DNA of 5,613 nt. It comes from an uncultured Clostridia bacterium (GTDB taxonomy: Bacteria > Bacillota > Clostridia > Oscillospirales > Oscillospiraceae). The stretch is from positions 1 to 5,613 of the forward strand of contig CAMBID010000061.1 in NCBI GenBank assembly GCA_945867445.1, written 5' to 3'. This document shows, in pieces, positions 5,560-5,613 of the stretch. The notes beneath the pieces are model-generated. The model was not told the origin of the DNA. It did no database searches and saw only the letters and a list, made by a program, of their open reading frames with translations. A program made the position numbers and the translations under genes. Within the stretch, counting starts at the first letter, position 1; the number at the start of each line of letters is the position of its first letter.

Positions 5560-5613
5560 AGATCGGAAGAGCGTCGTGTAGGGAAAGGGTGGGGGGGGGG
5601 GGGGGGGGGGGGG
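5560..5613. other. Illumina adapter read-through and poly-G artefact
   Basis: Starting at 5560 the sequence reads AGATCGGAAGAGC and continues with GTCGTGTAGGGAAAG, matching the TruSeq universal adapter as seen in read-through for 28 bases (5560-5587). It then deviates by one base and passes into 23 consecutive G (5591-5613), the dark-cycle signature of two-colour Illumina instruments. This stretch is not part of the genome, and the true contig ends at 5559. Confidence 0.97.

Noticed and set aside
5591..5613. G run as a G-quadruplex or homopolymer switch
   Set aside because: It directly follows adapter sequence and is the typical no-signal output of two-colour sequencing.

Overview
The window looks like a short metagenome-assembly contig from a high-GC member of the Clostridia, most likely the gut Oscillospiraceae (Flavonifractor/Lawsonibacter-like). 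This rests on GC-rich third codon positions, strong AGGAGG-type ribosome sites, sigma-A style promoters, a CsaB-type cell-wall pyruvyl transferase, an alr–mazF gene pair as in Bacillus/Clostridia, and a small secreted protein of a type I associate with this group. The genus is an inference. The last 54 bases are not genomic: they are an Illumina adapter followed by a run of 23 G.

Left part (1-872). An AT-rich edge of unknown nature is followed by two perfect GC-rich hairpins, one of which is a good terminator for the minus-strand gene at 210-698. That gene encodes a small membrane-anchored DUF4330 protein. Between it and the next gene lie sigma-A promoters for both strands. One minus-strand candidate faces the plus-strand promoter, so the two 5' leaders would overlap.

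Centre (873-3145). One long plus-strand gene encodes a GT4 glycosyltransferase fused in frame to a CsaB polysaccharide pyruvyl transferase, closed by a classical terminator. It probably builds and pyruvylates a secondary cell-wall polymer that SLH-domain proteins bind.

Region 3146-3906 has no credible gene. It is unusually dense in perfect or near-perfect palindromes and contains a short motif present three times in alternating orientation. It lies between convergent genes, resembles a cluster of dispersed palindromic repeats, and is also the most likely place for an assembly join.

Right part (3907-5559), all minus strand. In transcription order it holds alanine racemase (alr, 5' part missing at the contig end), a MazF/NdoA-type mRNA interferase with no visible antitoxin gene beside it, and a small secreted protein whose expected stop codon has been lost, so that its frame runs on into the palindromic region. 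The two themes are envelope construction (CsaB fusion, DUF4330, secreted protein, alanine racemase for D-Ala) and a growth-control toxin. I see no wholly new system. The items most worth checking are the palindromic region, the face-to-face promoters and the broken 3' end of the secreted protein.
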